Counted from the stretch's first letter, positions 8,555 through 20,248 are shown. The stretch is 64,000 nucleotides of DNA from Microbulbifer litoralis (GCF_023634065.1 NZ_JALKCV010000018.1:1-64000), one strand, 5' to 3'. The notes: generated from the sequence alone by a model not told the origin. A program made the numbers and translations.

Positions 8555-9307
8555 GTGGCGGAACTCGGAGACATTTCCAGCCTGACGATGGCGCTACTGC
8601 TGGCGGTGTGCGTGGCGAGCGCCTTTGTTTCCGCCGTGACCGGTGGCGCCGGCGGCGTGCTGATGTTTGCCGCATTGAACGTGGCCATCCCGTTGCGGGT
8701 GCTGGTGCCCATCCACGGTGCTGTACAGCTGATGAACAATCTGGCGCGGATCTACTATGTCCGCGACCATATCCGCTGGGAGCTGTGTCTGCCGTTCTTT
8801 ATCGGCTGTACGCTGGGATCGCTCGCCATGACCCTGGGGCTGGCGAGCCTCAGTTGGCAACAGCTGCCGCTGGCACTGTTGGCGGTGCTGATCTTCTATA
8901 CAGTCTTCAAGCCCAGGCGCCTGCCGGAAATATGCCTGGCGCCGCGAAACTATTTCTGGGTGGGCCTTGGCACCGGTACCTTGGGGATTCTCGCCGGGGC
9001 CGTGGACCCGCTACTGGCCGCATTTTTCGTGCGCAAGGACCTGTCGCCGAAAGAGGTGGTGGCCAACAAATCTGTGATGCAGGCCTGGTGCCACGCGCTG
9101 AAAATCCCCGCGTTTATTTATCTGGGCTTTGCGTTTGCCGATCACCTGGGGCTGATCCTGCTGCTGACCGTAGCGGCGGTTATCGGCACCCGGGTGGGCG
9201 TGGCGCTGCTAAACAGAATCGACAGCCAACTCTTCTTCAGGCTGATGCGCCTGGCCCTGTTGGTGGCCGGCCTGCGCATCGTCTATCAGTTATTGGCGGC
9301 TCAATAA
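8555..9307 (+). CDS. TSUP (TauE/SafE) family exporter
   Basis: 250 aa from the GTG at 8555, with a GAGGT site upstream. It is very hydrophobic with about seven or eight membrane segments. The N-terminal GGAGGVLMFAALNVAIPLRVLVPIHGAVQLMNN matches the first repeat of the TSUP fold, and GTGTLGILAGAVDPLLAAFFVRKDLSPKEVVANK matches the second. TSUP proteins move sulfite, sulfonates or other sulfur anions across the inner membrane. It ends 10 bases before the aldehyde dehydrogenase start, so the two are probably cotranscribed, which hints at an organosulfur substrate. Confidence 0.85.
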   Translation: MAELGDISSLTMALLLAVCVASAFVSAVTGGAGGVLMFAALNVAIPLRVLVPIHGAVQLMNNLARIYYVRDHIRWELCLPFFIGCTLGSLAMTLGLASLSWQQLPLALLAVLIFYTVFKPRRLPEICLAPRNYFWVGLGTGTLGILAGAVDPLLAAFFVRKDLSPKEVVANKSVMQAWCHALKIPAFIYLGFAFADHLGLILLLTVAAVIGTRVGVALLNRIDSQLFFRLMRLALLVAGLRIVYQLLAAQ

Positions 9308-9317
9308 GGTGTGCACT

Positions 9318-10685
9318 ATGGCCGATTATCAAATCATCAATCCCTACACTCGGGAAGTGATCGAGGAGTACAACTTCGACAGTCGCGAACGGGTCGACGA
9401 GGCCCTCGCGGAGCTGGTGCGCGGGCGCAAAGTCCAGGCGGCAACGCCGGCTTTTGAACGCTCCAATATCCTGATGCGGCTCGCCGAGCTGATACTCGAG
9501 CACAAGGAGGAGCTCGCGCGCCTGATTACTGAAGAGGCCGGCAAGACCATCAGCGACAGTCGGGTGGAAATAGACCGCGCCTACAATACAGCCTTGGGAA
9601 GCGCCATGGAGGCGCGGGGGATCTCGGGTGAGGCGCTGGATTCCGATGCCTTCCCGCCCCAGCGCGAGAAGGTCGGCGTGGTGCTGTGGAAACCCCTGGG
9701 CACTGTGCTGTGTATCACACCGTTCAACTTCCCGATCAATATCGCGGTACATAAAATCGGCCCGGCCTTTGCCGCGGGTAACACCATCCTGTTTAAGCCC
9801 GGGCCGCAGAACAAGCGCTCCGCCCAATTGCTGATCGAGCTTTGTTACGCTGCCGGAATGGACTCCTCAGTACTGCAGATGCTGATTCCGGATGTCCGGG
9901 CCACTGCCCACGCCGCGGCGCACCCCGAGGTACACGCGATCAATTTTACTGGCGGTACCGCCGCCGCCAATGCGATTGCCGCCAACGCCGGTTACAAGAA
10001 ACTGTTGTTCGAGCTGGGTGGCAACGATCCATTGATCGTGATGGAAGACGGCGATCTGGACGCGTCTGTCAAAGCCGCAATCAACCAGCGCTTCGCCACC
10101 GCGGGCCAGCGCTGTACCGCGGCCAAACGCCTGTTCGTGCACCGGACTGTATTCGCGGCCTTTTCACAAAAGCTGGTGGAGGCCGCTGCCGCGCTGAAAG
10201 TGGGCGACCCGTCGAGTGACGACACCTTCGTCGGCCCGTTGATTCACACCGCGGCGGCAGACGCAGTGGAGCGGCGTATCGATGCCGCGGTAGCCGACGG
10301 TGCCCGCGTGCTGTACGGCCACAAGCGCGAAGGCAATATTATCTGGCCGACTATTCTGGACAATGTCAGCGATGATGCGGAACTGGTTGCAGAGGAAACC
10401 TTTGGCCCGGTGATGCCGCTGCGGGCCTTCGACTGCGTCGACGAGCTGGTGCGCCTGGTGAATGATTCTCCGTTCGGACTGCAGGCCGGAGTGTTCACCG
10501 AGCGTCTGTCGCTGGCCAAACAGCTGTTCAACCAGCTCGACGTCGGCCTGCTGGCGGTCAACGATGGCCCCGGCTTCCGTGCCGAGCACTTTCCGTTCGG
10601 CGGCGTCAAGGAAAGTGGCGCTGGGCGCGAGGGGATTCGCTACGCCATTCGCGAAATGAGTTTCCAGAAGACCCTGGTCATCTGA
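9318..10685 (+). CDS. NAD(P)-dependent aldehyde dehydrogenase
   Basis: 455 aa from the ATG at 9318 with AAGG eight bases upstream; a GTG three codons earlier is less likely. The ALDH core is complete: Asn137 in PFNFP, Lys160 in LFKPG, Glu232 in FELGG and catalytic Cys266 in GQRCT. It is somewhat shorter than the usual 480-500. It resembles the branch containing phosphonoacetaldehyde, sulfolactaldehyde and glyceraldehyde-3-phosphate dehydrogenases, but I cannot fix the substrate. The upstream TSUP exporter makes a sulfonated aldehyde one possibility (inference). Confidence 0.85.
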   Translation: MADYQIINPYTREVIEEYNFDSRERVDEALAELVRGRKVQAATPAFERSNILMRLAELILEHKEELARLITEEAGKTISDSRVEIDRAYNTALGSAMEARGISGEALDSDAFPPQREKVGVVLWKPLGTVLCITPFNFPINIAVHKIGPAFAAGNTILFKPGPQNKRSAQLLIELCYAAGMDSSVLQMLIPDVRATAHAAAHPEVHAINFTGGTAAANAIAANAGYKKLLFELGGNDPLIVMEDGDLDASVKAAINQRFATAGQRCTAAKRLFVHRTVFAAFSQKLVEAAAALKVGDPSSDDTFVGPLIHTAAADAVERRIDAAVADGARVLYGHKREGNIIWPTILDNVSDDAELVAEETFGPVMPLRAFDCVDELVRLVNDSPFGLQAGVFTERLSLAKQLFNQLDVGLLAVNDGPGFRAEHFPFGGVKESGAGREGIRYAIREMSFQKTLVI

Positions 10686-10749
10686 CCGGATTGACGGCTG
10701 GTGCCACGAGAGGCATCGACAACGCCTGTTCACAGCAGCGGACATCCTC

Positions 10750-10755
10750 TATACT
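10750..10755 (+). promoter_or_regulatory. probable -10 box of the thi operon
   Basis: TATACT lies just before the TPP riboswitch. The best -35 at 17-base spacing is poor, so only the -10 is offered. Confidence 0.4.
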
Positions 10756-10763
10756 CGGCCCAA

Positions 10764-10846
10764 CTTGTCGGAGTGCCTGTGGGCTGAGATCGCTGTTGCG
10801 AGATCCGTTGAACCTGATCGGGGTAACCCCCGCGTAGGGAACAAGG
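10764..10846 (+). promoter_or_regulatory. TPP riboswitch (THI element)
   Basis: The conserved blocks are present in order: TTGTCGGAGTGCC, GGCTGAGATC, GATCCGTTGAACCTGATC, GGGTAA and GCGTAGGGAACAAG. They form the P1-P5 two-arm aptamer that binds thiamine pyrophosphate. It sits 175 bases before thiC, the usual place in proteobacteria, where TPP binding lowers translation or causes early termination. The spacer up to 11021 should hold the expression platform. Confidence 0.95.
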
Positions 10847-10877
10847 CAACTTCTGATAACTGCCGTGTGTGGCCTGA

Positions 10878-12968
<2,091 letters not shown>

Positions 12969-13033
12969 TGATTGAATTCGGAATGCGGTCGCTTCGTGTA
13001 CCGGTCGTTCTACTGTCTGTCACTCGTAGAGCC

Positions 13034-13108
13034 GTCATTCCGGGCTCGATCCGGAATCCAGGGCACCGGGGCACCTTCGCTCGATCCCGGACCGTGTCCG
13101 GGATGACG
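13034..13108. repeat. dispersed inverted repeat, copy 1
   Basis: Starts GTCATTCCGG and ends CCGGGATGAC around a variable centre that contains ATCCGGAATCCA. It is closely similar to 48956-49029. It lies inside the thi operon, between thiC and thiO. Confidence 0.8.
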
Positions 13109-13156
13109 ACTGTGACGGGTGGTTTTGTTAAAAACAATTTTTGAGACAACGGATCA

Positions 13157-14230
13157 GTGGCAAATAATCGAGCACCCAGAATCGCCATCGCCGGCGGCGG
13201 CCTGATGGGCCGCTTGCTGGCCTGGCGGCTGGTGCGGCGGGGGTTGGATATCAGCTTGTTCGAGGCCGGGGATCTGTCGTCCCCCAGCGGGGCCTGCTGG
13301 ACGGCGGCGGGCATGATCTCGCCGCTGTCCGAGCTGGTGCACAGCCAGCGGCAGATTTACGACCTCGGTGTGCAGAGCCTGGCGCTCTGGGTGGAATGGG
13401 CTGGGGAGCTGGAAGCGCTCAGTGGACGTTCGGTGGCTTTCCGCAGCGCCGGCAGCCTGTTGGTCGCCCACGGCCGGGACAGAACCGAACTGCAACAGTT
13501 CCAGCGGGAGCTACAGGCCAAGTTGGGCGACAGTGCGGACGAGCATCTGCGTCAACTGGACCGGACCGGGCTGCGGCAACTGGAGCCGGCGCTGGAGAAT
13601 TTCGAACAGGGTCTGTTCCTGAGTCGCGAGGGCGATATCGACAACCGCCGGCTGCTGCCGGTTTTGCTCGATGTACTGCGAGAGCAGGATGTGCAATTCC
13701 ACCAGCGCACGCCGGTAGTGTGTCGCGACCACGCCATTGAACATCGCGGCGGGCAACAGCTGTTCGACTGTGTTATCGACTGCCGGGGGCTCGGTGCCGC
13801 GCGGGATATCGACGGCCTGCGGGGTGTGCGCGGTGAGGTGCTGGTGGTGGAGACCGATGAAGTGCCGCTGCAGCGCCCGGTGCGGCTGCTGCATCCGCGC
13901 TACCAGTTGTACGCGGTACCGCGCGGTGACAACCGCACCGTGATCGGCGCGACGGAAATCGAGAGCGAGGACCGGTCGCCGATCTCGGTGCGTTCCACGA
14001 TGGAGTTGTGTTCCGCGCTCTATTCGCTGCACCCCGCCTTTGCCGAGGCGCGCATCGTCGAAACCCGGGTCAACTGCCGGCCGGCGACCATGGACAACCT
14101 GCCGTATGTTTACAGTGAACCGGGGCTGGTGCGGGTAAATGGCCTCTACCGGCACGGCTATCTGCTGGCGCCGGCACTGGCGTTGAAAGTGGAGAAACAA
14201 ATCATGGAACAGTTTTTACAGGTGGCGTGA
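13157..14230 (+). CDS. thiO: glycine oxidase ThiO
   Basis: 357 aa from a GTG at 13157. The Rossmann FAD motif [26 protein letters not shown] is at the start, followed by [11 protein letters not shown] and a C-terminal [18 protein letters not shown] typical of glycine/D-amino-acid oxidases. It oxidises glycine to dehydroglycine (iminoglycine), which ThiG uses to build the thiazole. Its TGA overlaps the ATG of thiS. It follows thiC after a 188-base gap with a palindromic repeat, so transcription through the repeat is likely but not shown. Confidence 0.92.
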   Translation: MANNRAPRIAIAGGGLMGRLLAWRLVRRGLDISLFEAGDLSSPSGACWTAAGMISPLSELVHSQRQIYDLGVQSLALWVEWAGELEALSGRSVAFRSAGSLLVAHGRDRTELQQFQRELQAKLGDSADEHLRQLDRTGLRQLEPALENFEQGLFLSREGDIDNRRLLPVLLDVLREQDVQFHQRTPVVCRDHAIEHRGGQQLFDCVIDCRGLGAARDIDGLRGVRGEVLVVETDEVPLQRPVRLLHPRYQLYAVPRGDNRTVIGATEIESEDRSPISVRSTMELCSALYSLHPAFAEARIVETRVNCRPATMDNLPYVYSEPGLVRVNGLYRHGYLLAPALALKVEKQIMEQFLQVA

Positions 14231-14427
14231 TGGAAATACAAGTAAACGGCGAACACAAAGTGTCGGATACGGGCGACCTGGCCGCGCTGCTCAAAGAGCT
14301 GGGTTACAGCGGCGAGGCATTTGCCGTGGCCGTCAACGGCGATTTTGTCCCGCGCGCGCAGTACACACAGAGACAACTTCAACACGGCGATCGCCTGGAC
14401 GTAGTCGCACCGGTCGTGGGGGGCTGA
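14230..14427 (+). CDS. thiS: sulfur carrier protein ThiS
   Basis: 65 aa, ubiquitin-like. It begins MEIQVNGE and ends in Gly-Gly (VVGG), the tail that ThiF adenylates and then converts to a thiocarboxylate as the sulfur source for thiazole. The start ATG overlaps the thiO stop (TGATG), and thiG follows after two bases, showing translational coupling. Confidence 0.95.
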   Translation: MEIQVNGEHKVSDTGDLAALLKELGYSGEAFAVAVNGDFVPRAQYTQRQLQHGDRLDVVAPVVGG

Positions 14428-14429
14428 AA

Positions 14430-15236
14430 GTGTCCGATCAACTCGAACTTTACGGCAAACGATTCGACAGCCGGCTGCTGGTTGGAACCGCCCTCTACCC
14501 GTCGCCGGCCGTCATGCGCGAGTCCGTGCGGGAGTCCGGGGCGGAGATCATCACCCTGTCCCTGCGCCGGCAGGGTCCGGAACAGCAGCAGGGCAAAATG
14601 CTGTGGGACTATATCCGCGAATCGGGCTGTCGGCTGTTGCCCAATACCGCCGGCTGCAAAACACCGCGGGAGGCCGTCGCGCTGGCGGAAATGTCGCGGG
14701 AGATTTTCCACACCGACTGGCTCAAACTGGAGGTCGTCGGCGATGACTACAATCTGCAGCCGGACCCCTACGGCCTGGTGGAGGCGGCGCGGGAACTGGT
14801 AAAACGCGGTTTCAGGGTGCTGCCCTACTGCACGGACGATCTGCTGGTCTGCCGCAGGCTGCTCGACGTCGGTTGCGAGGTGCTGATGCCCTGGGGCGCG
14901 CCCATCGGCACCGGCCTGGGGTTGCTGAACAAATACAACCTGCGGACACTGCGCGAGCGTTTGCCCGATATACCGCTGATTGTCGACGCCGGTATCGGGG
15001 CTCCGTCCCAGGCGGCCGAGGCGATGGAAATGGGATACGATGCGGTGCTGCTGAACACTGCCATTGCCAAGGCACAGGATCCGGTGCAGATGGCGCGGGC
15101 CTTCAGGCTGGCGATCGAGTCCGGCCGCTGCGCTTTTGCCGCCGGCCTGATGCTGCAGCGCCAGACCGCCAGCCCCAGCACCCCGACACTGGACATGCCC
15201 TTCTGGCAACAGGCCGATCGGGTGCCGCAGGAATGA
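14430..15236 (+). CDS. thiG: thiazole synthase ThiG
   Basis: 268 aa from a GTG at 14430. It condenses deoxyxylulose 5-phosphate, dehydroglycine and ThiS-thiocarboxylate into thiazole phosphate. The TIM-barrel motifs are clear: [12 protein letters not shown] at the start, [11 protein letters not shown] with the Schiff-base Lys, [16 protein letters not shown] and [29 protein letters not shown]. Its stop overlaps the ATG of the thiDE gene (ATGA). Confidence 0.97.
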   Translation: MSDQLELYGKRFDSRLLVGTALYPSPAVMRESVRESGAEIITLSLRRQGPEQQQGKMLWDYIRESGCRLLPNTAGCKTPREAVALAEMSREIFHTDWLKLEVVGDDYNLQPDPYGLVEAARELVKRGFRVLPYCTDDLLVCRRLLDVGCEVLMPWGAPIGTGLGLLNKYNLRTLRERLPDIPLIVDAGIGAPSQAAEAMEMGYDAVLLNTAIAKAQDPVQMARAFRLAIESGRCAFAAGLMLQRQTASPSTPTLDMPFWQQADRVPQE

Positions 15237-16789
15237 GTGCTGTCACGCAGGAAAATGCCAGGCCCATCGTCTGGACGATCGCCGGCAGCGACTCCGGTGG
15301 CGGTGCCGGCATACAAGCGGATCTGCTCACCTTCAGCGATTTCGGCTGTCACGGCTGCAGCGCGATTACCGCCAATACCGCGCAGAACACCACCGAAGTG
15401 ATGGCGATCAACGCCGTCTCCCTGGAGACCCTGCGGTCGCAACTGCGCGCGCTGCAGCGGGACCTGTTCCCGGCCGCGATCAAGATCGGCCTGCTCGCCA
15501 ATCCCGGCCAGGTGCGGGCCGTGGCCGGGTTCCTGCGCGAGCTTGCGCGGCTTGAAAAAGTCCCGGTCGTCTACGATCCGGTCGCAGTGGCCAGTAGTGG
15601 CGCGGCGCTGGCCGAGGGCAGTACCGCCGAAGCCGCGACCGGCGAGCTTTTTCCCTTGTGTGACCTGGTCACCCCCAATCTGCACGAGCTGGAGTGGCTC
15701 GCCCGGTTGCCGGTCGCCGGCGCCGATCCGATGATCGACGCGGCACAGAAAGTGCGGCAGAGCGGCTGCGCCGCCGTTCTGGTAACCGGCGGCCACGGTG
15801 AGCTGGCCGAGGGGGAGATCGCCGATCTGCTGTGGGATGGCGAGCGGGCCGACTGGTTTATCGGCAACAAGATCAGCAGCGCAAATACCCACGGTACCGG
15901 CTGCACCCTGTCTTCCGCCATCGCCGCCTGCCTGGCATTGGGCTATCCGCTGCGGGATGCCTGCGTGGTGGCCAAGGCCTATGTGCAGCGCGGCTTGCGG
16001 CTTGGACACGGTGATGACATCGGCCGCGGCGCCGGTCCGGTGGGGCACTGCGGCTGGCCGGACGATCTGCAGGACTTCCCGCAGGTACTGGTGCCGGGTG
16101 ACAGGCGCGGGCAATACTACGGTCGTGGCGGTGACACGGAGGCTTTTGCGCAGGGTTTCGCCGCGCCGGATAATCGTGTGTTGGGCCTCTACCCGGTAGT
16201 GGATTCGGTCGAGTGGCTGCAAAAGCTGGCCGAACAGGGAGTGCGTACGCTGCAACTGCGGATCAAACACCGCGGTAGTGATCTGCGGGACATCATCCGC
16301 TGCGCCGTGGAGATCGGCCGGCGCCATGACCTGCGCCTGTTCATCAACGACCACTGGCAACTGGCGATCGAATGCGGCGCCTACGGTGTGCACCTGGGGC
16401 AGGAGGATCTGCAGGCGGCCGACCTGTGGGCGATCAAGGGTGCCGGGCTGAAACTGGGTATCAGCACCCACGGCTTTTACGAACTGCTGCGGGCCTACCG
16501 TTACCGCCCCAGTTACCTGGCGATCGGCGCCATATACGCCACCGATACCAAGGATATGAGCGGCCAGCTACAGGGTCTGGCAAAACTGCGGCGTATGGCC
16601 GCGCTGTTGCCGGACTATCCGCTGGTGGCCATCGGCGGGATCAACCTGGAGCGGGCGCCGGCGGTGGCAGCGACCGGGGTGGGCAGTATCGCGGTGGTCA
16701 GTGCGGTAACAAAGGCCGAAAATTACCGTGCGGCCGTGCGGGAATTTCAGGCATTATTGGCGAACGAATGGCAGCCCCCTTCAATGTAG
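15233..16789 (+). CDS. thiDE: bifunctional HMP(-P) kinase / thiamine-phosphate synthase (ThiD-ThiE fusion)
   Basis: 518 aa from the ATG that overlaps the thiG stop. Residues 1 to about 270 are ThiD, with [29 protein letters not shown] and [20 protein letters not shown] (anion hole and catalytic region). Residues about 310 to 515 are ThiE, with [44 protein letters not shown] and a C-terminal [12 protein letters not shown]. The fusion phosphorylates HMP-P and joins HMP-PP to thiazole phosphate, making thiamine phosphate. ThiD-ThiE fusions are known in gammaproteobacteria. A strong hairpin spans its stop codon (16771-16799). Confidence 0.95.
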   Translation: MSAVTQENARPIVWTIAGSDSGGGAGIQADLLTFSDFGCHGCSAITANTAQNTTEVMAINAVSLETLRSQLRALQRDLFPAAIKIGLLANPGQVRAVAGFLRELARLEKVPVVYDPVAVASSGAALAEGSTAEAATGELFPLCDLVTPNLHELEWLARLPVAGADPMIDAAQKVRQSGCAAVLVTGGHGELAEGEIADLLWDGERADWFIGNKISSANTHGTGCTLSSAIAACLALGYPLRDACVVAKAYVQRGLRLGHGDDIGRGAGPVGHCGWPDDLQDFPQVLVPGDRRGQYYGRGGDTEAFAQGFAAPDNRVLGLYPVVDSVEWLQKLAEQGVRTLQLRIKHRGSDLRDIIRCAVEIGRRHDLRLFINDHWQLAIECGAYGVHLGQEDLQAADLWAIKGAGLKLGISTHGFYELLRAYRYRPSYLAIGAIYATDTKDMSGQLQGLAKLRRMAALLPDYPLVAIGGINLERAPAVAATGVGSIAVVSAVTKAENYRAAVREFQALLANEWQPPSM

Positions 16790-16799
16790 GGGGGCTGCT
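16771..16799 (+). terminator. hairpin across the thiDE stop
   Basis: GCAGCCCCC pairs with GGGGGCTGC around the TAG stop of thiDE. No T-run follows, so it may only attenuate or protect mRNA before thiF. Confidence 0.5.
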
Positions 16800-16831
16800 C
16801 TCGCACAGATTTGGATTCGAGTCGTGACACC

Positions 16832-17584
16832 ATGCTGAGCTCAAAAGAACGACAGCGCTACAGCCGCCAGATAATGCTGCCCCAGGTCGGTGAAGCCGGG
16901 CAGGAGAAACTGAAAAAAGCGCGGGTGATGATCGTGGGCCTCGGTGGGCTCGGCAGCCCCGCGGCCCTCTACCTGGCGGCAGCCGGTGTGGGCGAGTTGC
17001 ACCTGGTGGACGGCGACCGTGTGGAAATTTCCAACCTGCAGCGCCAGGTGCTCTACCGGACCAACCACCGCGACAAACCCAAGGCGCAGGTGGCCGCGCA
17101 GCAACTGGTGGCCGCCAATCCGGAAATCCGCGTGTATGCGCACGAGCGCATGGCAGACGGGGCCTGGCTGCCGGACCAACTGGGTGGGATCGACTTGGTG
17201 CTTGACTGTACCGACAACCTGGAAATCCGCCACACCATCAACCGCGCCTGCCGCGAGCGGCAGACGCCCGCGGTCATGGCCTCGGTGCGCGGCTTTTCCG
17301 GCCAGTTGATCAGCTTCGATTTTTCCACGCAGCCATCGCCCTGCTACGCCTGCCTGTTTCCCCCGGGCGGCGGCGCGGAAGTGGAAAACTGCTCCACGGC
17401 CGGCGTGATGGGCCCGGCGCTGGGGGTGGTCGGCAGCCTGCAGGCGCTGGAGGCGATCAAGATGCTGCTGGGGCTGCCGGTGGCGAGCCTGGCGCGATTG
17501 CAGTTGTTCGAGGCGGAGTCCCTCGAGTTGCGGTCCCTGCAACTGCAGGGTAATAATGACTGCCCGGTTTGCAGTCGACAATAA
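16832..17584 (+). CDS. thiF: ThiF/MoeB-family adenylyltransferase
   Basis: 250 aa from the ATG at 16832. It has the nucleotide-binding GLGGLGSPAALYLAAAGVGELHLVDGD, the Arg-finger region (NLQRQVLY), VLDCTDN, and two Zn-binding Cys pairs (CYAC and CPVC near the end). It adenylates the Gly-Gly tail of ThiS. MoeB and HesA share the same fold, so the name rests on its place as last gene of the thi operon, 42 bases after thiDE. Confidence 0.88.
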   Translation: MLSSKERQRYSRQIMLPQVGEAGQEKLKKARVMIVGLGGLGSPAALYLAAAGVGELHLVDGDRVEISNLQRQVLYRTNHRDKPKAQVAAQQLVAANPEIRVYAHERMADGAWLPDQLGGIDLVLDCTDNLEIRHTINRACRERQTPAVMASVRGFSGQLISFDFSTQPSPCYACLFPPGGGAEVENCSTAGVMGPALGVVGSLQALEAIKMLLGLPVASLARLQLFEAESLELRSLQLQGNNDCPVCSRQ

Positions 17585-17589
17585 TCACA

Positions 17590-17964
17590 ATGCATTTCCT
17601 GAAAAACGGTCTTTCTCTGGCGGCGGTGATGCTGGCAGTGTTGCAGCTTGCCGCCTGCTCGCAGGAAGAGGTGTCCGGCGCGGAGCTCGCCGACGGGGCG
17701 GCCGCCGGTGGCGATATCGAAACGGTCTACCTGCGCACCTGCTACAGTTGCCACAACAGCGGTGTCGGCGGAGCGCCGCGCACCGGTGATACGGCGGCCT
17801 GGGCGCCGCGGCTGGAAAAGGGCATGGACACCCTGGTGGCCAATGCCATCAACGGTTACCGCGCCATGCCGCCGCGCGGGCTGTGTTTCGATTGCAGCGA
17901 GGAAGACTTCGCCCGACTGATTAAACTGATGGCAGGCGAGGGCGCATCGACCCCGTCGGGTTGA
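17590..17964 (+). CDS. cytochrome c5-like lipoprotein
   Basis: 124 aa from the ATG at 17590, five bases after the thiF stop. The signal ends in a lipobox (LAAC, Cys23). One haem site CYSCH (Cys51, Cys54, His55) is followed by the axial Met93 in RAMPPRG and a Cys pair (CFDC, 99/102), the class c5 layout with its extra disulfide. It should be a membrane-tethered periplasmic electron carrier. It is directly followed by the Vgb-like propeller gene. A role in thiamine synthesis is not apparent; the spacing suggests read-through from thi. Confidence 0.88.
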   Translation: MHFLKNGLSLAAVMLAVLQLAACSQEEVSGAELADGAAAGGDIETVYLRTCYSCHNSGVGGAPRTGDTAAWAPRLEKGMDTLVANAINGYRAMPPRGLCFDCSEEDFARLIKLMAGEGASTPSG

Positions 17965-18008
17965 GGGCGTCTCCTCTAATTTTCCGGTTTCGATCGCAGG
18001 GGCAGGCC

Positions 18009-19016
18009 ATGTGTGCTTCTTCCGGGCTGTATCGTGTGACTTTCCTGTTTTCGCTTGCGCTGTTCCTCTCCGCCGGCGCGGTTGCCGAAGATCCGGCGCT
18101 GCCGGATCAACTGTCCCTGAACGAGTGGAAAGTCCCCTGGGAAGGGCGGCCGCGGGATCCGTTTGTCGATGGCGACGGCAATGTCTGGTTCTGCGGCCAG
18201 GCCGGCAACTATATCGGCCGTTTCTCCCCTGCCAGCGGTATTTTCAAGCAATTCGGGATTCCCGATGGAACCCACCCGCACAACCTGATTGTCGATGACA
18301 AAAACCGGGTCTGGTACGCCGGCAACCGCAATGCACAGATCGGCCGCCTGGACCCGGACAGCGGTGAGATCAGGCAGTTTGCGATGCCGGATGTGATTGA
18401 GGATCCGCACACGCTGGTGTTCAACTGCGACGGCAACATCTGGTTTACCGCCCAGCACAGCAACCGCATCGGCCTGCTGGATGTGGGGACGGGCGAAGTG
18501 CAATCCATGGCGCCATCGGTCGCGCAGGCACGTCCCTACGGCATCAAAATGGATGCACAGGACAGGCCCTGGATCGCACTGTTCGGCAGCAACCGGCTGG
18601 CAATGGTGGATCCGCAGACGATGGAACTGACCGAATTCGAACTGCCTCGCGCCGACGCCCGCCCGCGCCGCCTTGAAATCGATGGCGATGGCCACATCTG
18701 GTATGTGGACTACGCAGAAGGTTATCTCGGCCGCTTCGAGCCGGATTCGGGGGCATTTACCGAATGGCGTATGCCCGGAGAGACACCGCGGCCCTACGGC
18801 ACGGCACTGGATGACAGCGGACGGCTGTGGATTGCGGATACGGGAGTCATTCCCAATCGCATTCTTGCGTTCGATATCAAAGCGGAAAAATTCATCAGCG
18901 TCAGCCCGCTACCGAGCGGTGGCAATGTGCGCCATATGTTCTTTAATTCCAGTGATGGCAGTTTCTGGTTCGGCGTCGATACCGGCTATCTGGCCCAGGG
19001 GCAGCCACGGGAATGA
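18009..19016 (+). CDS. periplasmic Vgb-like (streptogramin-lyase-type) beta-propeller
   Basis: 335 aa from the ATG at 18009. The signal peptide (about 1-26, ending SAGAVA) is Sec type. The mature part has repeats like DGDGNVWFCGQAGNYIGRFSPASG and DGHIWYVDYAEGYLGRFEPDSG, the seven-blade Vgb/NHL-like pattern. True virginiamycin B lyase needs a catalytic His/Glu set that I cannot confirm by eye, and most exported homologues have no known reaction. It lies 44 bases after the cytochrome c5-like gene. Confidence 0.75.
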   Translation: MCASSGLYRVTFLFSLALFLSAGAVAEDPALPDQLSLNEWKVPWEGRPRDPFVDGDGNVWFCGQAGNYIGRFSPASGIFKQFGIPDGTHPHNLIVDDKNRVWYAGNRNAQIGRLDPDSGEIRQFAMPDVIEDPHTLVFNCDGNIWFTAQHSNRIGLLDVGTGEVQSMAPSVAQARPYGIKMDAQDRPWIALFGSNRLAMVDPQTMELTEFELPRADARPRRLEIDGDGHIWYVDYAEGYLGRFEPDSGAFTEWRMPGETPRPYGTALDDSGRLWIADTGVIPNRILAFDIKAEKFISVSPLPSGGNVRHMFFNSSDGSFWFGVDTGYLAQGQPRE

Positions 19017-19105
19017 ACCGTTTGTGTGCCCAGTGCGTAGTATTTTCCGATTGGGGAAAAGGGCGCCAGTGAGAGAGTAATGTTATAGCCATTCTCAATT
19101 GTTTC

Positions 19106-19148
19106 CAGCAATTAAATAAATTTTCAATTGCTGTCAGGCGCGTTATTC
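19106..19148 (+). promoter_or_regulatory. dps promoter with inverted repeat
   Basis: CAGCAATT (19106-19113) and AATTGCTG (19126-19133) are a perfect inverted repeat. TTTCAA (19122-19127) and TATTCT (19143-19148) are 15 bases apart and could be -35 and -10, so the repeat overlaps the promoter. The regulator is unknown; the sequence does not clearly match an OxyR or Fur consensus. Confidence 0.4.
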
Positions 19149-19212
19149 TAAAGGCCAGTTGAGTCTACTGGCTCCCGGAACCCGACCAAGAACGGAGACA
19201 AGAGGTTAATCT

Positions 19213-19683
19213 ATGAGCAAGATCGATATCGGTATTGGTGCCAAGGATCGCGAGACGATTGCCGAGGGCCTGAAGTGCCTGCTGGCGGACAGCTACACGC
19301 TCTACCTGCAGACACACTATTTCCACTGGAATGTAACCGGCCCGCTGTTCCGCGACCTGCACCTGATGTTCGAGGAGCAGTACACCGAACTGGCGGAAGC
19401 CGTTGACGATATCGCCGAGCGTATCCGCACCCTGGATGTCGCGGCGCCGGGTACCTACAAGGCATTCGCCAAGCTGAGTTCCATCGAGGAGGTCGAAGAT
19501 GTGCCGGCGGCGGAAAAAATGGTCGAAACCCTGACCCGCGGCCACGAGCAGGTGGTCAAGACCTGTCGCGACGTGCTCAAGGCGGCCCAGGACGGCGACG
19601 ACGAGTCCACCATCGCGCTGGTTTCCGACCGTATGAGCGTGCACGAGAAAACAGCCTGGATGCTGCGCGCCATGTCGAAATAA
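19213..19683 (+). CDS. dps: Dps-family DNA-binding ferritin-like protein
   Basis: 156 aa. It has the ferroxidase signature [27 protein letters not shown] with His38, His50, and acidic residues at 54 and 65-69, which form the inter-subunit iron site. The dodecamer oxidises iron with hydrogen peroxide and protects DNA in stationary phase or oxidative stress. An AGAGG-like site precedes the ATG. It stands alone, with its own promoter region and a strong downstream hairpin. Confidence 0.95.
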   Translation: MSKIDIGIGAKDRETIAEGLKCLLADSYTLYLQTHYFHWNVTGPLFRDLHLMFEEQYTELAEAVDDIAERIRTLDVAAPGTYKAFAKLSSIEEVEDVPAAEKMVETLTRGHEQVVKTCRDVLKAAQDGDDESTIALVSDRMSVHEKTAWMLRAMSK

Positions 19684-19695
19684 TACTCGGGACTC

Positions 19696-19724
19696 GGTCG
19701 CGGGGGGCTATACGCCCCGCGACC
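19696..19724 (+). terminator. GC-rich hairpin after dps
   Basis: GGTCGCGGGG pairs with CCCCGCGACC around a 9-base loop. No strong T-run follows. Confidence 0.5.
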
Positions 19725-19856
19725 CGGTTGTCCGCCTTTCCAAAGCTTTCCTCCACTATCCCTTCACCGCTTTCACGGCGAGCCGCCGTCCGGCGGCTGT
19801 TCGATCCGAACCTGTCTTTTCCGCTACCGTCATCGAAAAATGGACTTGCAATTCCA

Positions 19857-19896
19857 TACTGTGTGGCACACAGTAGTTACTGTGTGACACACAGTA
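19857..19896 (+). promoter_or_regulatory. tandem palindromic PadR operator
   Basis: Two perfect 9-1-9 palindromes, TACTGTGTG-G-CACACAGTA (19857-19875) and TACTGTGTG-A-CACACAGTA (19878-19896), have centres 21 bases apart, two helical turns. Flanking CCA and TGG extend the whole 46-base block into one larger palindrome. It ends 13 bases before the padR start, so it must cover the promoter or ribosome site. Confidence 0.8.
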
Positions 19897-19909
19897 TGGA
19901 GATGCCAGG

Positions 19910-20248
19910 ATGACAGTTGCGCCGGAACGGCTGAACAAACTGCTGATGGAGATGCGCCGCGGGGTGCTGATCCTGGCGGTGCTGCGGGCGCTGGACAGGC
20001 CCCACTACGGCTATTCACTGCGCAAACACCTGGCCGCCCGCGGGCTCGAGATAGACGAGGGCACTCTCTACCCGCTACTGCGGCGGCTGGAGGACCAGGG
20101 CCTGCTGAGCAGCGAGTGGAAGCAGGAAGATGGCCGCAAGCGGCGCTTTTACCGGATTGGCGCGGACGGTGAAACCGCGCTGCAACAGATGGCTGCGGAG
20201 TGGCGCAAGCTCAACGGCGCCGTCGAACAACTCGGGGAGACAGTGTAA
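19910..20248 (+). CDS. PadR family transcriptional regulator
   Basis: 112 aa. The winged helix is obvious (RRGVLILAVLRAL...HYGYSLRKHLAARGLEIDEGTLYPLLRRLEDQGLLSSEW...RKRRFYRIG). It is the short PadR-s2 class without a long C-terminal domain. Its TAA overlaps the ATG of the next gene, so the two are made together. The tandem palindromes just upstream are its likely autoregulatory site. Confidence 0.92.
   Translation: MTVAPERLNKLLMEMRRGVLILAVLRALDRPHYGYSLRKHLAARGLEIDEGTLYPLLRRLEDQGLLSSEWKQEDGRKRRFYRIGADGETALQQMAAEWRKLNGAVEQLGETV

Noticed and set aside
16832-17584. MoeB rather than ThiF
   Set aside because: The fold is shared, but the gene ends a complete thi operon with thiS and no moaD or moaE is nearby.
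18009-19016. virginiamycin resistance gene vgb
   Set aside because: Only the general propeller repeats match; the catalytic set is not confirmed and the protein is exported.
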